Origin: Portulaca oleracea
Taxonomy: Eukaryota; Streptophyta; Magnoliopsida; Caryophyllales; Portulacaceae
Reading direction: 5' to 3'
Assembly (NCBI GenBank): GCA_029582165.1
Contig: CM055880.1
Coordinates: 4,960,001 to 5,024,000, forward strand
Length of the DNA stretch: 64,000 bases
Shown here piece by piece: positions 24,008 to 35,733 of this stretch (its first letter is position 1; every line of letters starts with the position of its first letter). Made by a program: the position numbers and the translations under genes. The notes under the pieces are model-generated. The model saw only the letters and a program-made list of their open reading frames with translations. It did not search any database and was not told the origin of the DNA.

Positions 24008-24078
24008 TGGAGATGCGGGGGATCGAACCCTGTGCCTCTCGCATGCAAAGCGAGCGCTCTACCTTGAGCTACATCCCC
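24008..24078 (-). pseudogene. tRNA-Ala(UGC) pseudogene, in PAP-C intron 10
   Basis: 71 nt; two bases are missing in the D loop (plus-strand ACCTTGAGC against ACCATTTGAGC), damaging the A box, and one T-stem base differs. The anticodon UGC is kept. The 64-bp spacer to the tRNA-Ile is preserved. Confidence 0.8.
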
Positions 24079-25554
24079 TTTTGTTGCAATGCTGTCCTTC
24101 TCATAACTTAATATCAAAATATGTTATTTCCCTCCTGCAGGTATGCAACAGACTATGGGATGTTCAGGTTCTGCATAGCAAACACAGAAGAAGACTGGAG
24201 AGAAGGAACAGATCAATACAAGTTCATAGAACACTGCCTCTCAACGGTGGACCGTCAGAAGCAGCCATGGCTAATATTTCTGGGACATCGCGTGCTCGGT
24301 TACTCCTCCTGTGAGTGGTACATGGATGAGGGTATAACCGAGGAGCCCATGGGGAGGGAAAGCCTTCAGAAACTTTGGCAGAAGTACAAGGTTGACATTG
24401 CTCTTTTCGGCCATGTTCACAACTATGAAAGAACCTGCCCTGTTTATCAGGTATGTTTGCAACCTTCCTTGTGTGAAAATTGTTAAGAGTATAAAATCAT
24501 AATTGGGTTTAATCTCGCTAAAATCATAATTGGGTCGGTCTTCAATCATCAACTTAAGTTTTTGGTTGCGATGGTTCCACAAAAACGATCACACCGGAGT
24601 TAGTATTCCAGGTCTGTTGTGATGTATATGCGGGTCAGGTGAATCTTTTATCAGGTTCATATCGAGTTAATTTTTAGTCTATGCTGAATTGGATATGGGT
24701 CCCTTGCTTAAACTATTCTGCACTTATTAACATTCAACTGTGAACTGCACTTCCTTATGTTTGCAATTTGGATAGTTGAAAAAGTTTGCCTTTTCAACTT
24801 TTAGATTGTAATCGACAACCAGGGTAAAATGTCCGATTAAACCTCCCATGCTTCTTTTCTATGGAGTCATAGGTAGGACGAGTTTTAAATCTGGGTTCAA
24901 TTGCAACCGGTCTCTCTCAATTACAAAGTTTCCGTGTCGCTTCATACCCGTATGGGCAGGATTTTTGAGTATTCGTTTTGGTTTTTGTTTGCAAACTGCA
25001 CTTCTACACCTGTTCTGAGTAACCCGTCATTGAAGACATAGTTTCTAGCCTAAAAGCTGAGTTCTTTGGTTTGCTTGATGTAGAGCAAGTGCACCCGGGA
25101 AGAAAAGGATCACTACGACGGCCCGTTGAATGGGACCATACATGTGGTTGCTGGTGGGGCCGGGGCGAGTGTGTTTGACTCGGCATTTGCAGGGATCCAA
25201 CCCAAGTGGAGCCTATACCGGGACTTTGATCACGGGTTTGTAAAGCTCACCGCGTTTGATCATTCCAATTTGTTGTTCGAGTATAAGAAGAGTAGGGACG
25301 GCAATGTGTATGACTCGTTCAGGATATCCCGCGATTACAGGGACATCCTCGCTTGCTCGTTTGATAGTTGCTCTCCGACAACCTTAGCATCTTGAGTGAA
25401 TTTTTTCAATTCATTTGCGGAATCTTTGTTGGTTTTTGAAATTGGATGACAGAATAAAATATGCTTCAGATTGAATAAAATACAGTCAAAGAACCAATCG
25501 AGTTCATTGCAGAGTATGACACTGATTCTTTGTCTATGTGAATGAAATTTAGAA

Positions 25555-25695
25555 GGGTGCGGCTGTTTCATGCTCCAACTGATAACTGGGTTAAGTTCTG
25601 GCAACCAGTGCAGCTACTTGAAAGTGAAAAAGTAGGGGGGAAACATGTCAAGTAAATGTGAATGAAGAGTGGAAACTTGGAATATATATAAAAAG
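25555..25695 (+). pseudogene. Relic of PAP exon 10 downstream of PAP-C
   Basis: After the end of copy C the sequence contains a decayed exon 10 end (MFHAPTDNWVKFW against MFYTPADNRAKFW). It is followed directly by intron-10-like sequence and then the next tRNA pair. So exon 10 end plus intron 10 start was copied here without the rest of the gene. Confidence 0.65.
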
Positions 25696-25696
25696 T

Positions 25697-25770
25697 TGGC
25701 CCATGCAGGTCTCGAACCTGTGACCTTCACGTTATTAGCACGACGCTCTAACCAACTGAGCTAATAGGCC
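25697..25770 (-). tRNA. tRNA-Ile(AAU), downstream of PAP-C
   Basis: 74 nt, minus strand, anticodon AAU. The acceptor GGCCTAT/ATGGGCC pairs fully (one U-G). A single T-stem mismatch (ACAGG against CCTGC) is the only flaw. A T5 terminator follows. Best preserved Ile copy in the window. Confidence 0.88.
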
Positions 25771-25834
25771 AATTTGTTTGTGTTGCTCTGTGTCACATAT
25801 AAATACTTTGCAAAATTGTAAAAAGTGAGAAAAA

Positions 25835-25907
25835 TGGAGATGCGGGGGATCGAACCCCGTGCCTCTCGCATGCAAAGCGAGCGCTTTACCATTTGAGCTA
25901 CATCCCC
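25835..25907 (-). tRNA. tRNA-Ala(UGC), downstream of PAP-C
   Basis: 73 nt, minus strand, anticodon UGC, acceptor and T stem intact (CGGGG/CCCCG). One change in the D-stem side (TTTACC for TCTACC on the plus strand). T5 terminator follows; 64-bp spacer to the tRNA-Ile. Confidence 0.9.
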
Positions 25908-26589
25908 GTTCTCTGGTACCTGGTTTCTGCAGAAATATAATTTTCGTTTGGTTTTTCAGGATGTCCTGCCTCGTTTATTTGATGGTTCAAGTTATTTCAT
26001 GTTCACTTCTCGCCTATTGTAGTTTGTGATTAGAGAATTACTGGCTGAAGTTGGATATAATATCAAACAGAGTCGTGTATTGGATTCAATATTTTTTGGG
26101 GGTATAATACCAAAATTCATCTCAAGTTTACATATTTTATAATACTATATATTCAAAAAATTAGTTATACACAAAAATCGACGGGTAAAGCTGGCAAAAT
26201 CTTTTCCTACCTGAAAAACCCAAATCGACTATGAAGGATTAGGAGAAATGATGTTATGAATTGTAAAATATGTGGGGACTATCAATGCAGTTGCTGTGTC
26301 ATGACTTTTTTGTAATTTATTTACTTTTAGTTTTTTCTTGAGTTGTGAAAATTTTACGTCAAAAAAAATTGTCATGAATTATTCAAGTTGTAATCATGGT
26401 CTGTCACTGAGCAAAACCACAAATTTTAAAGTTGTAATCATGGTTTGACACTGAGTGCACCCATGAAATTTAGAACTTTATGGAAGGGATGAAAATAGAA
26501 GACGTAGATCGAAGGAGAATAAGAAGAGTTTGAAATTGGCGAGCCAGGTAATGAAGAAGAAGGTGATTCCAGTGGGGAGGGTGAGATAA

Positions 26590-26922
26590 AGCCTCTCTTT
26601 GAAGAACGTCGCCAAGTCCAACTTCTTAGAAACCCTAGCTGACCTCGCCGACCATGTTAGAGTCACCGATTTTGTCGCCATTAACCTCGAAATGGCTGGC
26701 ATTACCAGCTTCCCATGGCAAGAAGCCTTTGAATTTGATCGCTACGATATTCGCTACATTGAAGTCAAAGACCCCGTAGAGAAATTTGCCATCATTCAGT
26801 TTGGTGTTTGCCCTTTTTTCGATGGGACCACTCTAAGCGATCCTTTGTCCCTCACCCGCTTAGTCTTCTCTCACTATTCCTTTATCTCCAACTTGTTTAA
26901 TCACTATTTGAAGGAGAATTGA
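26590..26922 (+). pseudogene. PARN-like poly(A) ribonuclease N-terminal fragment
   Basis: The plus frame reads KNVAKSNFLETLADLADHV, then RVTDFVAINLEMAG, then FEFDRYDIRYIEVKDPVEKF, the start of the nuclease domain of plant PARN-like deadenylases (DEDD family). The first catalytic motif should read D-x-E (AIDLEM). Here it is AINLEM, replacing a metal-binding Asp with Asn. There is no ATG: a TAA lies four codons before the conserved KNV (26587-26589). The frame ends at 26922, after only the first part of the domain. It is most likely a duplicated first-exon fragment that has lost function. Confidence 0.75.
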
Positions 26923-27305
26923 AATTTATTCATTGAAGTGAGGTTTTAGATGAAGTGACTTGAGAGTGGTAACTTGCATGTGTGCACTCAGTACTAAATC
27001 ATGATTACAACTTTAATAATTCATAGTTTTACTCGATAACAAACCATGGTTACAATTTGAATAATCCATTACAATTTCTTTGGTGTAAAACTTTTAGTAC
27101 AACTTAGAAAAAAATAAAAAAAATCAAATTAAAAAAAAGACATATCACGTTAACCTTGATGGTTGCCACATATTTTACAGTACGGGGTCTCATTGTCCAC
27201 CTAATCTTTCATAATCAGTTTGCTTCTTGGGCCATCCCTTAGATCAATAACCCAAGAAGATAATTAGCCGATTAGGATGGAAAACTCGGGCCCCAATAAC
27301 AATAA

Positions 27306-27342
27306 TGGGCCGGGTTGATTGGGCCATCGAGATCTAGGGTTT
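27306..27342 (+). promoter_or_regulatory. Site II and telo-box promoter motifs of the eL42 gene
   Basis: Two TGGGCC site II motifs (27306-27311 and 27320-27325) and a telo-box TAGGGTTT (27335-27342) lie about 200 bp before the start codon. A second telo-box is at 27443-27450. This pairing is the known signature of plant ribosomal protein and other growth-linked promoters. Confidence 0.75.
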
Positions 27343-27542
27343 CATCGCTGATCTTATAACCTCACACAACAACCAAATATCGCACTCTGCTGTGCTGCCG
27401 CGCTTCCATAGTCAATCTTCAAGGTTTCCCTCTTCTCTCTGCTAGGGTTTACCAATTCCTGGTTTTTTTCCTTCATTTTCTCGATTAATCACACTGTTTT
27501 TCCTTACATTTTTCAGCAGAGGATCCCCCGTCGACTGTCGCC

Positions 27543-29647
<2,105 letters not shown>

Positions 29648-31345
29648 GTCTGCCTGCAAAAGCATTTTTACCATTTGGTCTTTTGTGTTTTTTGTTCTGT
29701 CCTTCCTCCTAGCTTGTATTGTCTTTAGCTACTGCTATTTAGTTCCAAGACAATTTGTACGTTTTGGTGTCGACACATTTTACTTTACTCTTTAACGAGT
29801 GGAAGATTTGTTGATGATAATCTCCAGCTTCTATCATTATGTTTTGACTGTAAATGCTCAGATGTGTTTCTGTCACAACCCTGATTTTCCTCATGCGTTA
29901 ATGAGGATGGATTGTTACTTAGTTGCTAATTTGGATCGTTGTTTACACTTATCATGGGGAAGTGTTTTCATTGCAAAACAAACTAGTGACTTTTTAATAA
30001 CAACTAGCTAAATTGCCCATCCAATGGACGGGGCATTTATTTTGTATTTTTTAAATTATATTTATCAATTACTTTCTGAGTATTTTTTATCTATCATTTT
30101 GAAAAAAATGAAGAAATCAATAAAAAAAATTAGGTAGAAATAAATTAAATGAAAAAAAATACCATCAATGATTGAAAACATTAATGTGACAAATAATAAG
30201 GAACAAAAAAAGTTAGTTAAGTGAACAAATGAAAAATGACGAAGGGAGTATAATGAAACTAATAAATTACAATACTTTTCCCATTATATAAATAGTAAGC
30301 GTGTAAAAGTAATGCTACTTTAATTTTTTTTTGTTTTGTTTTGTAGATTGTGGTAAAACTAAGCATGTAAAAGTAAACGGTAACTAATAGACAAATCATT
30401 ATAAAACCACAAATAATATAAAATAAAAAAATTAGTTAAAAGATAATCTGTAAACAAAGAGAGTATTATATTTGCATGACAGTGCACTTTTTAATCAAGA
30501 ATCTAATATTATTTTTCATATATATATTGAAAAAATTGATTGTTAAAGTTTTTAGACATTGACTCCTTATACTTTATTATAACAAGAAATATATAATTGT
30601 TATATGATACTCATTGAAATATCTACCTACTTAGGTCCTTTAAAGTTAAATTCTGAAAGAAATCTTCAATACTTATTTCAAAAAATTCATAAATGCTATT
30701 GTGAAGTTGATTGATTCATTTAAATTTATCGATTTATTACAACATTGATTGCATGTAAATTAATATTTTTATACTACAATGTATTATACTACAATGCTGA
30801 TTGGGCAAGTACTATTAAATTTTAATTTAAATCCAACTCAAATAATCTTTTCCAAGTATAAAAAAAAATAAATAGAAAATAAACTAAAAAGAATAAAAAT
30901 TATTTTAAAATTAAAACCCAAATGACAACACAACACAGCACAATACTCAACATAAAAATTGAGGCAAAGTACCTCTTCTACTTTACTAAGGATTCAGTCA
31001 ATATTTACGTTAATCAAATATACCTTCTATATTTATGTAAATATGAAATACACTTTGTCAATATTTGCCCTAACTAAATATATCATCCACATATATTATT
31101 ATAGGTATTTACCTAAATTCAAAATACACCTACTCGTGTTTTTAATGTCAAATTTTCCTGAATTCAAAATATATTTAAACTATATTTGCCCTAACCAAAT
31201 ATAGATATGACTTGTGTTTAACCCATCCATTCGAATTGATAGGTTTAGTAATTAAATGTTCATTTAACGCTAGAAATTATTGTACTCGAGGGCAATAGAA
31301 TAAATTTACATGTAAAAACAAGCTGCAAAGTTTTACTGATCTTTT

Positions 31346-31398
<53 letters not shown>

Positions 31399-31487
31399 TA
31401 AAAATAATTAAGGGATATAGTCAAGGGTGATTATATAAATTAAAATTTGGACATTCATGCTCCTTATTTACTTTTAATATAAGGCGT
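29648..31487. other. eL42 3' end and AT-rich intergenic DNA
   Basis: 3'UTR sequence of eL42, then very AT-rich DNA from about 30000. A (TAA)n microsatellite of about 15 repeats lies at 31348-31394. The open frames here are AT-rich noise. No gene seen. Confidence 0.6.
31348..31394 (+). repeat. (TAA)n microsatellite
   Basis: About 15 uninterrupted TAA units followed by a degraded A-rich tail. Confidence 0.95.
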
Positions 31488-31750
31488 TGTTCTTTTGTGT
31501 GGTACTGTATGACACCTACCACAATGTATCACACTAACCACAAACCATAACATATTACCATATCATACCACACTTTATCACAACAAATATAATTTTCTCT
31601 CTTCACTTTTCTCACTACTTTTCACTTTTCCCCCTCTTCATTTAACATACCAACCATTTTTAATTTACCACATCATACAACATCATATCACACTATCCAC
31701 ATTTTCCATATCATATTATTATCACACTTTACCCACCGTAGAAAAACAGA
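31488..31750. mobile_element. MITE family D, copy 1 (TGTTCTTTT ends)
   Basis: Begins TGTTCTTTTGTGTGGTACTG and is full of TACCACAxxxTATCACAC motifs. The right end (CCGTAGAAAAACAGA) is worn. Same family as 48560-48840 and 53445-53656. Confidence 0.5.
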
Positions 31751-32227
31751 ATCTAAATATAGATAAATACTCCATTTTCCCCTTTTTATTTATCACTTTG
31801 AGAAAAATAGGGAAGTCAATATAACATAAAAGTTTTGGTAAGGGTAATTAAAATAATAAATTTCATATTACTTTTAAATTTATAATAAAAAAATTACTTC
31901 AAATTACTATTAATAATATTTAAAATTGTCAATGGAAAAACAAATTAAAGGCTATGAAAATATAAATTGATAAAAAAAATAATATTGACAAAAAGAGTAT
32001 CAAATACTATTTAGATATAGAATAGTCTCTCTCACCCTCAAAATAAACAAAATTTTTTATTTGAATTTGTTTGGGAATTAAAAAAAAGGGAAAAGAGGGA
32101 AGGGGGGAGGATTGTTGCCATGTGGCATACAATGCGGTGGTCAATAATCATTGGTTGCATTCTCACCATCACAACACAACACCAATGAGATACATTTGCA
32201 ACTCTCCTTTCTACTTGTGTAAAGATA

Positions 32228-32491
32228 ATGGACCAATATGTTGAAACTGGTAGAAATAATGGAAAAACCTATTGCAATCCTAATGATGTTAGACTCTGCA
32301 AATTACCAAGGGTCATACTTTTTCTTAATTCATTGATAACTTTAAATGCATTATATGTTTGGATCCTTGATGCTAGGAGACAGGCAAGTTGCACATCGAG
32401 GAGGGTACATATGAATATAGTTGAGAATTGCGGCTATGTTTGCCGTATTCTATCCTATAGTATAGGTTTGTTGCACGACCTTGGAAGTTAA
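32228..32491 (+). other. Open frame, 87 codons with one membrane segment, unrecognised
   Basis: Reads MDQYVETGRNNGKTYCNPND, then a hydrophobic stretch (VILFLNSLITLNALYVWIL) and a basic tail. A CCAATGAG box and a leader-like CT-rich stretch lie upstream. The sequence around DARRQ resembles a donor (AGACAG|GCAAG is not consensus), so I could not extend it. It may be the first exon of a gene truncated by local rearrangement, or chance. Confidence 0.2.
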
Positions 32492-32777
32492 AACCTGATT
32501 TGAATCGTGTCGAATTTGAATCTCTCTTAATGGCCTGAGTTGCTTTCAAAGTTTGAACTTGGTTTGAATTGTGTTGAATTTGAATCTGTTTGATGTCCTT
32601 TAGTGCTCAAAAGTCAAATCTTTGTCCAATACCATAGCTTTGAAGCAGAAGGTGTGAGATACAGATGTTATAGTAGTTACATTGCTTTGCATTTTGCATA
32701 CCATTAGGCACTATACAAACTTCCTACTTCCTAGTACCAAGTAACTAAGTATGAAGAATTGAGAAATGGGGGAAAAA

Positions 32778-32851
32778 TGACCCATACAAATCTCGAACCT
32801 AGGACCTTCGTGTTAATAGCACAACGTTCTAACCAAATGAGCTAATAGGTC
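32778..32851 (-). pseudogene. tRNA-Ile(AAU) relic
   Basis: Matches tRNA-Ile over 74 nt with many changes (plus-strand CCTAGGACC for CCTGCGACC, altered D stem). The anticodon region is shifted (GTTAATAGC). It lies 174 bp before a better copy and shares the upstream sequence (ACAAACTTCCTACTTCC), so the two are a local tandem duplication. Confidence 0.75.
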
Positions 32852-32951
32852 AATTTGTTACATTGCTTTGCATACCATTAGCACTATACAAACTTCCTAC
32901 TTCCTAGCACCAAGTAACTAAGTATGAAGAATTGAGAAATAGGGGGAAAAA

Positions 32952-33025
32952 TGGCCCATGCAGGTCTCGAACCTACGACCTTCACGTTATTAGCACGACT
33001 CTCTAATCAACTGAGCTAATAGGTC
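32952..33025 (-). tRNA. tRNA-Ile(AAU), intergenic copy
   Basis: 74 nt, anticodon AAU, B box intact. The acceptor reads GACCTAT/ATGGGCC (the 2-71 pair is A-C) and the D arm has two changes (TTGATTAGAGAG), so it is probably weakened. T5 terminator on the minus strand. Confidence 0.7.
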
Positions 33026-33089
33026 AATTTATTTATTTTGCTCTGTGTCACATATAAATACTTTATAAAATTGTTAAAAGTGAGAAAAA

Positions 33090-33162
33090 TGGAGATGCGG
33101 GGGATCGAACCCCGTGCCTCTCGCATGCAAAGCGAGCGCTCTACCATTTGAGCTACATCCCC
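33090..33162 (-). tRNA. tRNA-Ala(UGC), intergenic copy
   Basis: 73 nt with no visible flaw: acceptor GGGGATG/CATCTCC, T stem CGGGG/CCCCG, anticodon UGC. Upstream CAAACACAA supplies the CAA start motif; a T5 run follows. 64-bp spacer to the tRNA-Ile. Confidence 0.93.
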
Positions 33163-33389
33163 TTTTGTGTTTGCTCACTGATCACTTATTTATAATAATG
33201 AACTCTTCCACTCTTGTTCCCGTCACTGAATCGCTAGTTGTCATAAGATAGTTCCAGTTAATAGAAATTCTAATATAAGATAAATTTATAAACAACCTTT
33301 GAATAGTATAAATTGTGAAGTGATACAAATTGTATTGACTAATAGTTTTTAATTTAGAAATGGTCCATAATTTATTTCAAAGTATTTTA

Positions 33390-33641
33390 CTACCTTCTTC
33401 CCAGAAAAAACTGTCTCATTTGATTTTCACGGTCTTTAACATAATATTTTGATCATTAATTTCACATTTTATTTTAGCAAAATTTATGATATTATATTAA
33501 AATATAATATTTTTTAATAAATCTAATAACAATAAATATTATATAATAAATCAATATATAATTTGATAAATTTATAATCAAAATTTTCAAAATTGACCTC
33601 ACTAGTAAAACATGGACTGGTTTTTTAAGACGGAGGAAGTA
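33390..33641. mobile_element. Stowaway-like MITE
   Basis: Left end TACCTTCTTCCCAG and right end GACGGAGGAAGTA are worn forms of the Stowaway CTCCCTCCGT terminus. The interior is AT-rich and partly palindromic. Confidence 0.5.
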
Positions 33642-33738
33642 ATAAAAATATCACTTGAAGGAGACTATAAAGTTTCCTAATTTTCATGGACCACCTCACA
33701 TTAACGTTATTATTTTCTTGGATGGGGAACAAGACAAC

Positions 33739-34036
33739 TAGAGCTGGCAAAATTTTATATGACCCGGATTACCCGAATTGTCCGACCCGGAAAAAACCGG
33801 GTCTGGACATAAATTTATCGTCCGAATTTTTATATTGTCCGAATTGACCGAATATTCGGACATAAAATTTCTCTTTTTTCTATTGTCCGAACCCGATTTT
33901 AGCTTCGTCCGAATTGTCCGTCCCGGTTTGACCCGAAATAAAACCGGGTCCGGACATGAATTTCTCGTCCGAATTTTGACATTGTCCCAATTTATCCGAC
34001 CCAAATTTACCCAGACCCGAATTTTTGCCTGCGCTA
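33739..34036. mobile_element. hAT-like MITE family A, copy 3, 298 bp
   Basis: TAGAGCTGGCAAAATTT at the left and TTTTTGCCTGCGCTA at the right, with a perfect 8-bp target duplication AAGACAAC (33731-33738 and 34037-34044). The interior is built from GACCCGG and TTCGGACAAT blocks. No coding capacity that I accept. Confidence 0.9.
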
Positions 34037-34226
34037 AAGACAACAAGACAAAGGAATGGCGTGGTTAAGTATAAGTCATAAAAAAATATTACAAATAAAA
34101 AAGTGAAAAATAAAAATGGCCACTTGGAATTGTTGGATTAGCAATTCTTGTAACTCTGGCATAAGCAAAAGCATAAGTGGGTCCTCAAAAAAAAAAAACA
34201 CGTGGAATCTTCTTCCACATATTATT

Positions 34227-34465
34227 ATTCCCTCCGTTCTTTTTTATCTGTCATTTACGGTTTTCTGTGTCAATTTTCAATTAATAATTTTTAATATAAA
34301 ACTTTTATAGAAAAATATAATATTATAATTTTTTAATAGTATTTTTAATTACGAATCTAATGATATCAATTTTGTATGATGAATCATTACACAAATTAAG
34401 ATATTAACGGTCAAAGTTTTTGCCACAATTCCCTAGGCGACAGATAAAACAAAACAGAGGTAGTA
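34227..34465. mobile_element. Stowaway-like MITE
   Basis: Starts TTCCCTCCGTTCTTTTT and ends ACAGAGGTAGTAA. The inner part has the usual complementary ACGG..TGTCAA / AACGGTCAAAG pairing. Confidence 0.55.
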
Positions 34466-35002
34466 AAATACTACAAATTCCAATCATAATTATCTCTTAT
34501 TATCTTGTCCTTGCTTAATACGTACAAGAAAGGAGAAACAAGAACTAAAATTTACCAAACTTTAAACAAACACTTCATCCATAATCACTAAATTGCAAGT
34601 CTAAAATTTTATAGCATATGGGTTTGAAATTAGGAAAATTGGATTCTAATAATTCCTACTTTCATTATTTATATGTCAAATGGTCAATAATCACTATTTT
34701 ATTTTTCTATTCTGATTATCCAAAAAAATAATAATAATTGTATATTAACGCATTGTATACTTGAGATTTACGGTTTGTCAAATTAATGGGTAAGTAGATA
34801 ACTTTTAGTTTACCAAAATTTATCAGTTTTTGTCAAATTAAAAGTTAAAAAACAAAAAATAATAATTTTGATATATTAACATAAATTTATTAAAATTTAC
34901 TAAAAGTTATAAAAATTTAACTTTTGTCCAACTATTTTTACCATAAATTTAACAAACCCTTAATGATGAGATTAAGTTAACAGTTAACATGAGGATTGGG
35001 GG

Positions 35003-35300
35003 TAGCGCTGGCAAAAATTTGGGTCCGGGTAAATTCGGGTCGGAAAAATTCGGATAATGTCAAAATTCGGACGATGAATTTATGTCCAGACCCGGTTTTA
35101 TTCCGGGTCAAACCGGGTCAGACAATTCAGACGAAGCTAAAATCGGGTTTGGACAATAGAAAAAATAGAAAATTTATGTCCGAATATTCGGTCAATTCGG
35201 ACAATATCAAAATTCGGACGAAAAATCTATGTCCAGACTCGGGTTTTTCCCGATCGCACAATTCAGATAATTCGGGTCGGACAAATTTTTGCAAGCTCTA
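35003..35300. mobile_element. hAT-like MITE family A, copy 4, 298 bp
   Basis: Runs from TAGCGCTGGCAAAAATTT to TTTTTGCAAGCTCTA with a perfect 8-bp duplication ATTGGGGG (34995-35002 and 35301-35308). Same length as copy 3, in opposite orientation. It lies about 100-130 bp before the PAP-D leader exon. Confidence 0.92.
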
Positions 35301-35733
35301 ATTGGGGGTAATAAATTGTGGCCCTTACAAAACAACTATGTAGTGCTCAAGTCCAAAAAAATCTGTCTTTTCAATGAACCATTGTACCCTCATTAGTTGT
35401 TACTTGTTGCTGCTGCTGCTCAGTTAGTCAGGTGAGTGCTTTCTCTGTTTCATAATCATTTTTCTTCCCTTTTCTTTGGTAATTTTATTGGGCATTTCTG
35501 CATATTTTGTAGTCTCTAATCAAAGCTTTATCTTCTGGGTTTATTGTCAATTTTGTGCTTGTGATTTTCTGTAGTTTCTGGGGTTCATCTGATGGTTGAA
35601 GACACCAACTTATTGAGAGCTTAATTAGCTGCTTGGTGATTGATGAACCCATTATTAAGCCCTCTCTAAGTTTTTCATAATTGAATTAATGAGGAAACTA
35701 ATCCTTTTTTATGTGTTTTTTTTTTCCAGGTTT

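Larger units (their letters stand above)
19459..25395 (+). pseudogene. Purple acid phosphatase copy C, one nonsense codon
   Basis: Same 12-exon plan as copy A: 19459-19632, 20125-20216, 20310-20376, 20469-20591, 20846-20938, 21136-21265, 21551-21632, 21902-22034, 22466-22671, 22753-22878, 24141-24450, 25084-25395. Together they make 616 codons in unbroken phase, except that codon 64 (20140-20142) is TGA where A and D have TGG in SEWVT. The exon 2 donor is also changed: TTTCAA|GTCGAT instead of TTTCAG|GT. All metal motifs are kept (GDMGK, GDISY, GNHE, FLGH, GHVH). It is therefore either a very young pseudogene or carries a sequencing error. Intron 10 is about 1.26 kb and holds an exon 9 relic plus a decayed tRNA pair. 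Confidence 0.85.

Noticed and set aside
26478..26702. Minus-strand frame over the PARN fragment
   Set aside because: The plus frame matches PARN with many conserved residues. The minus frame is its shadow.
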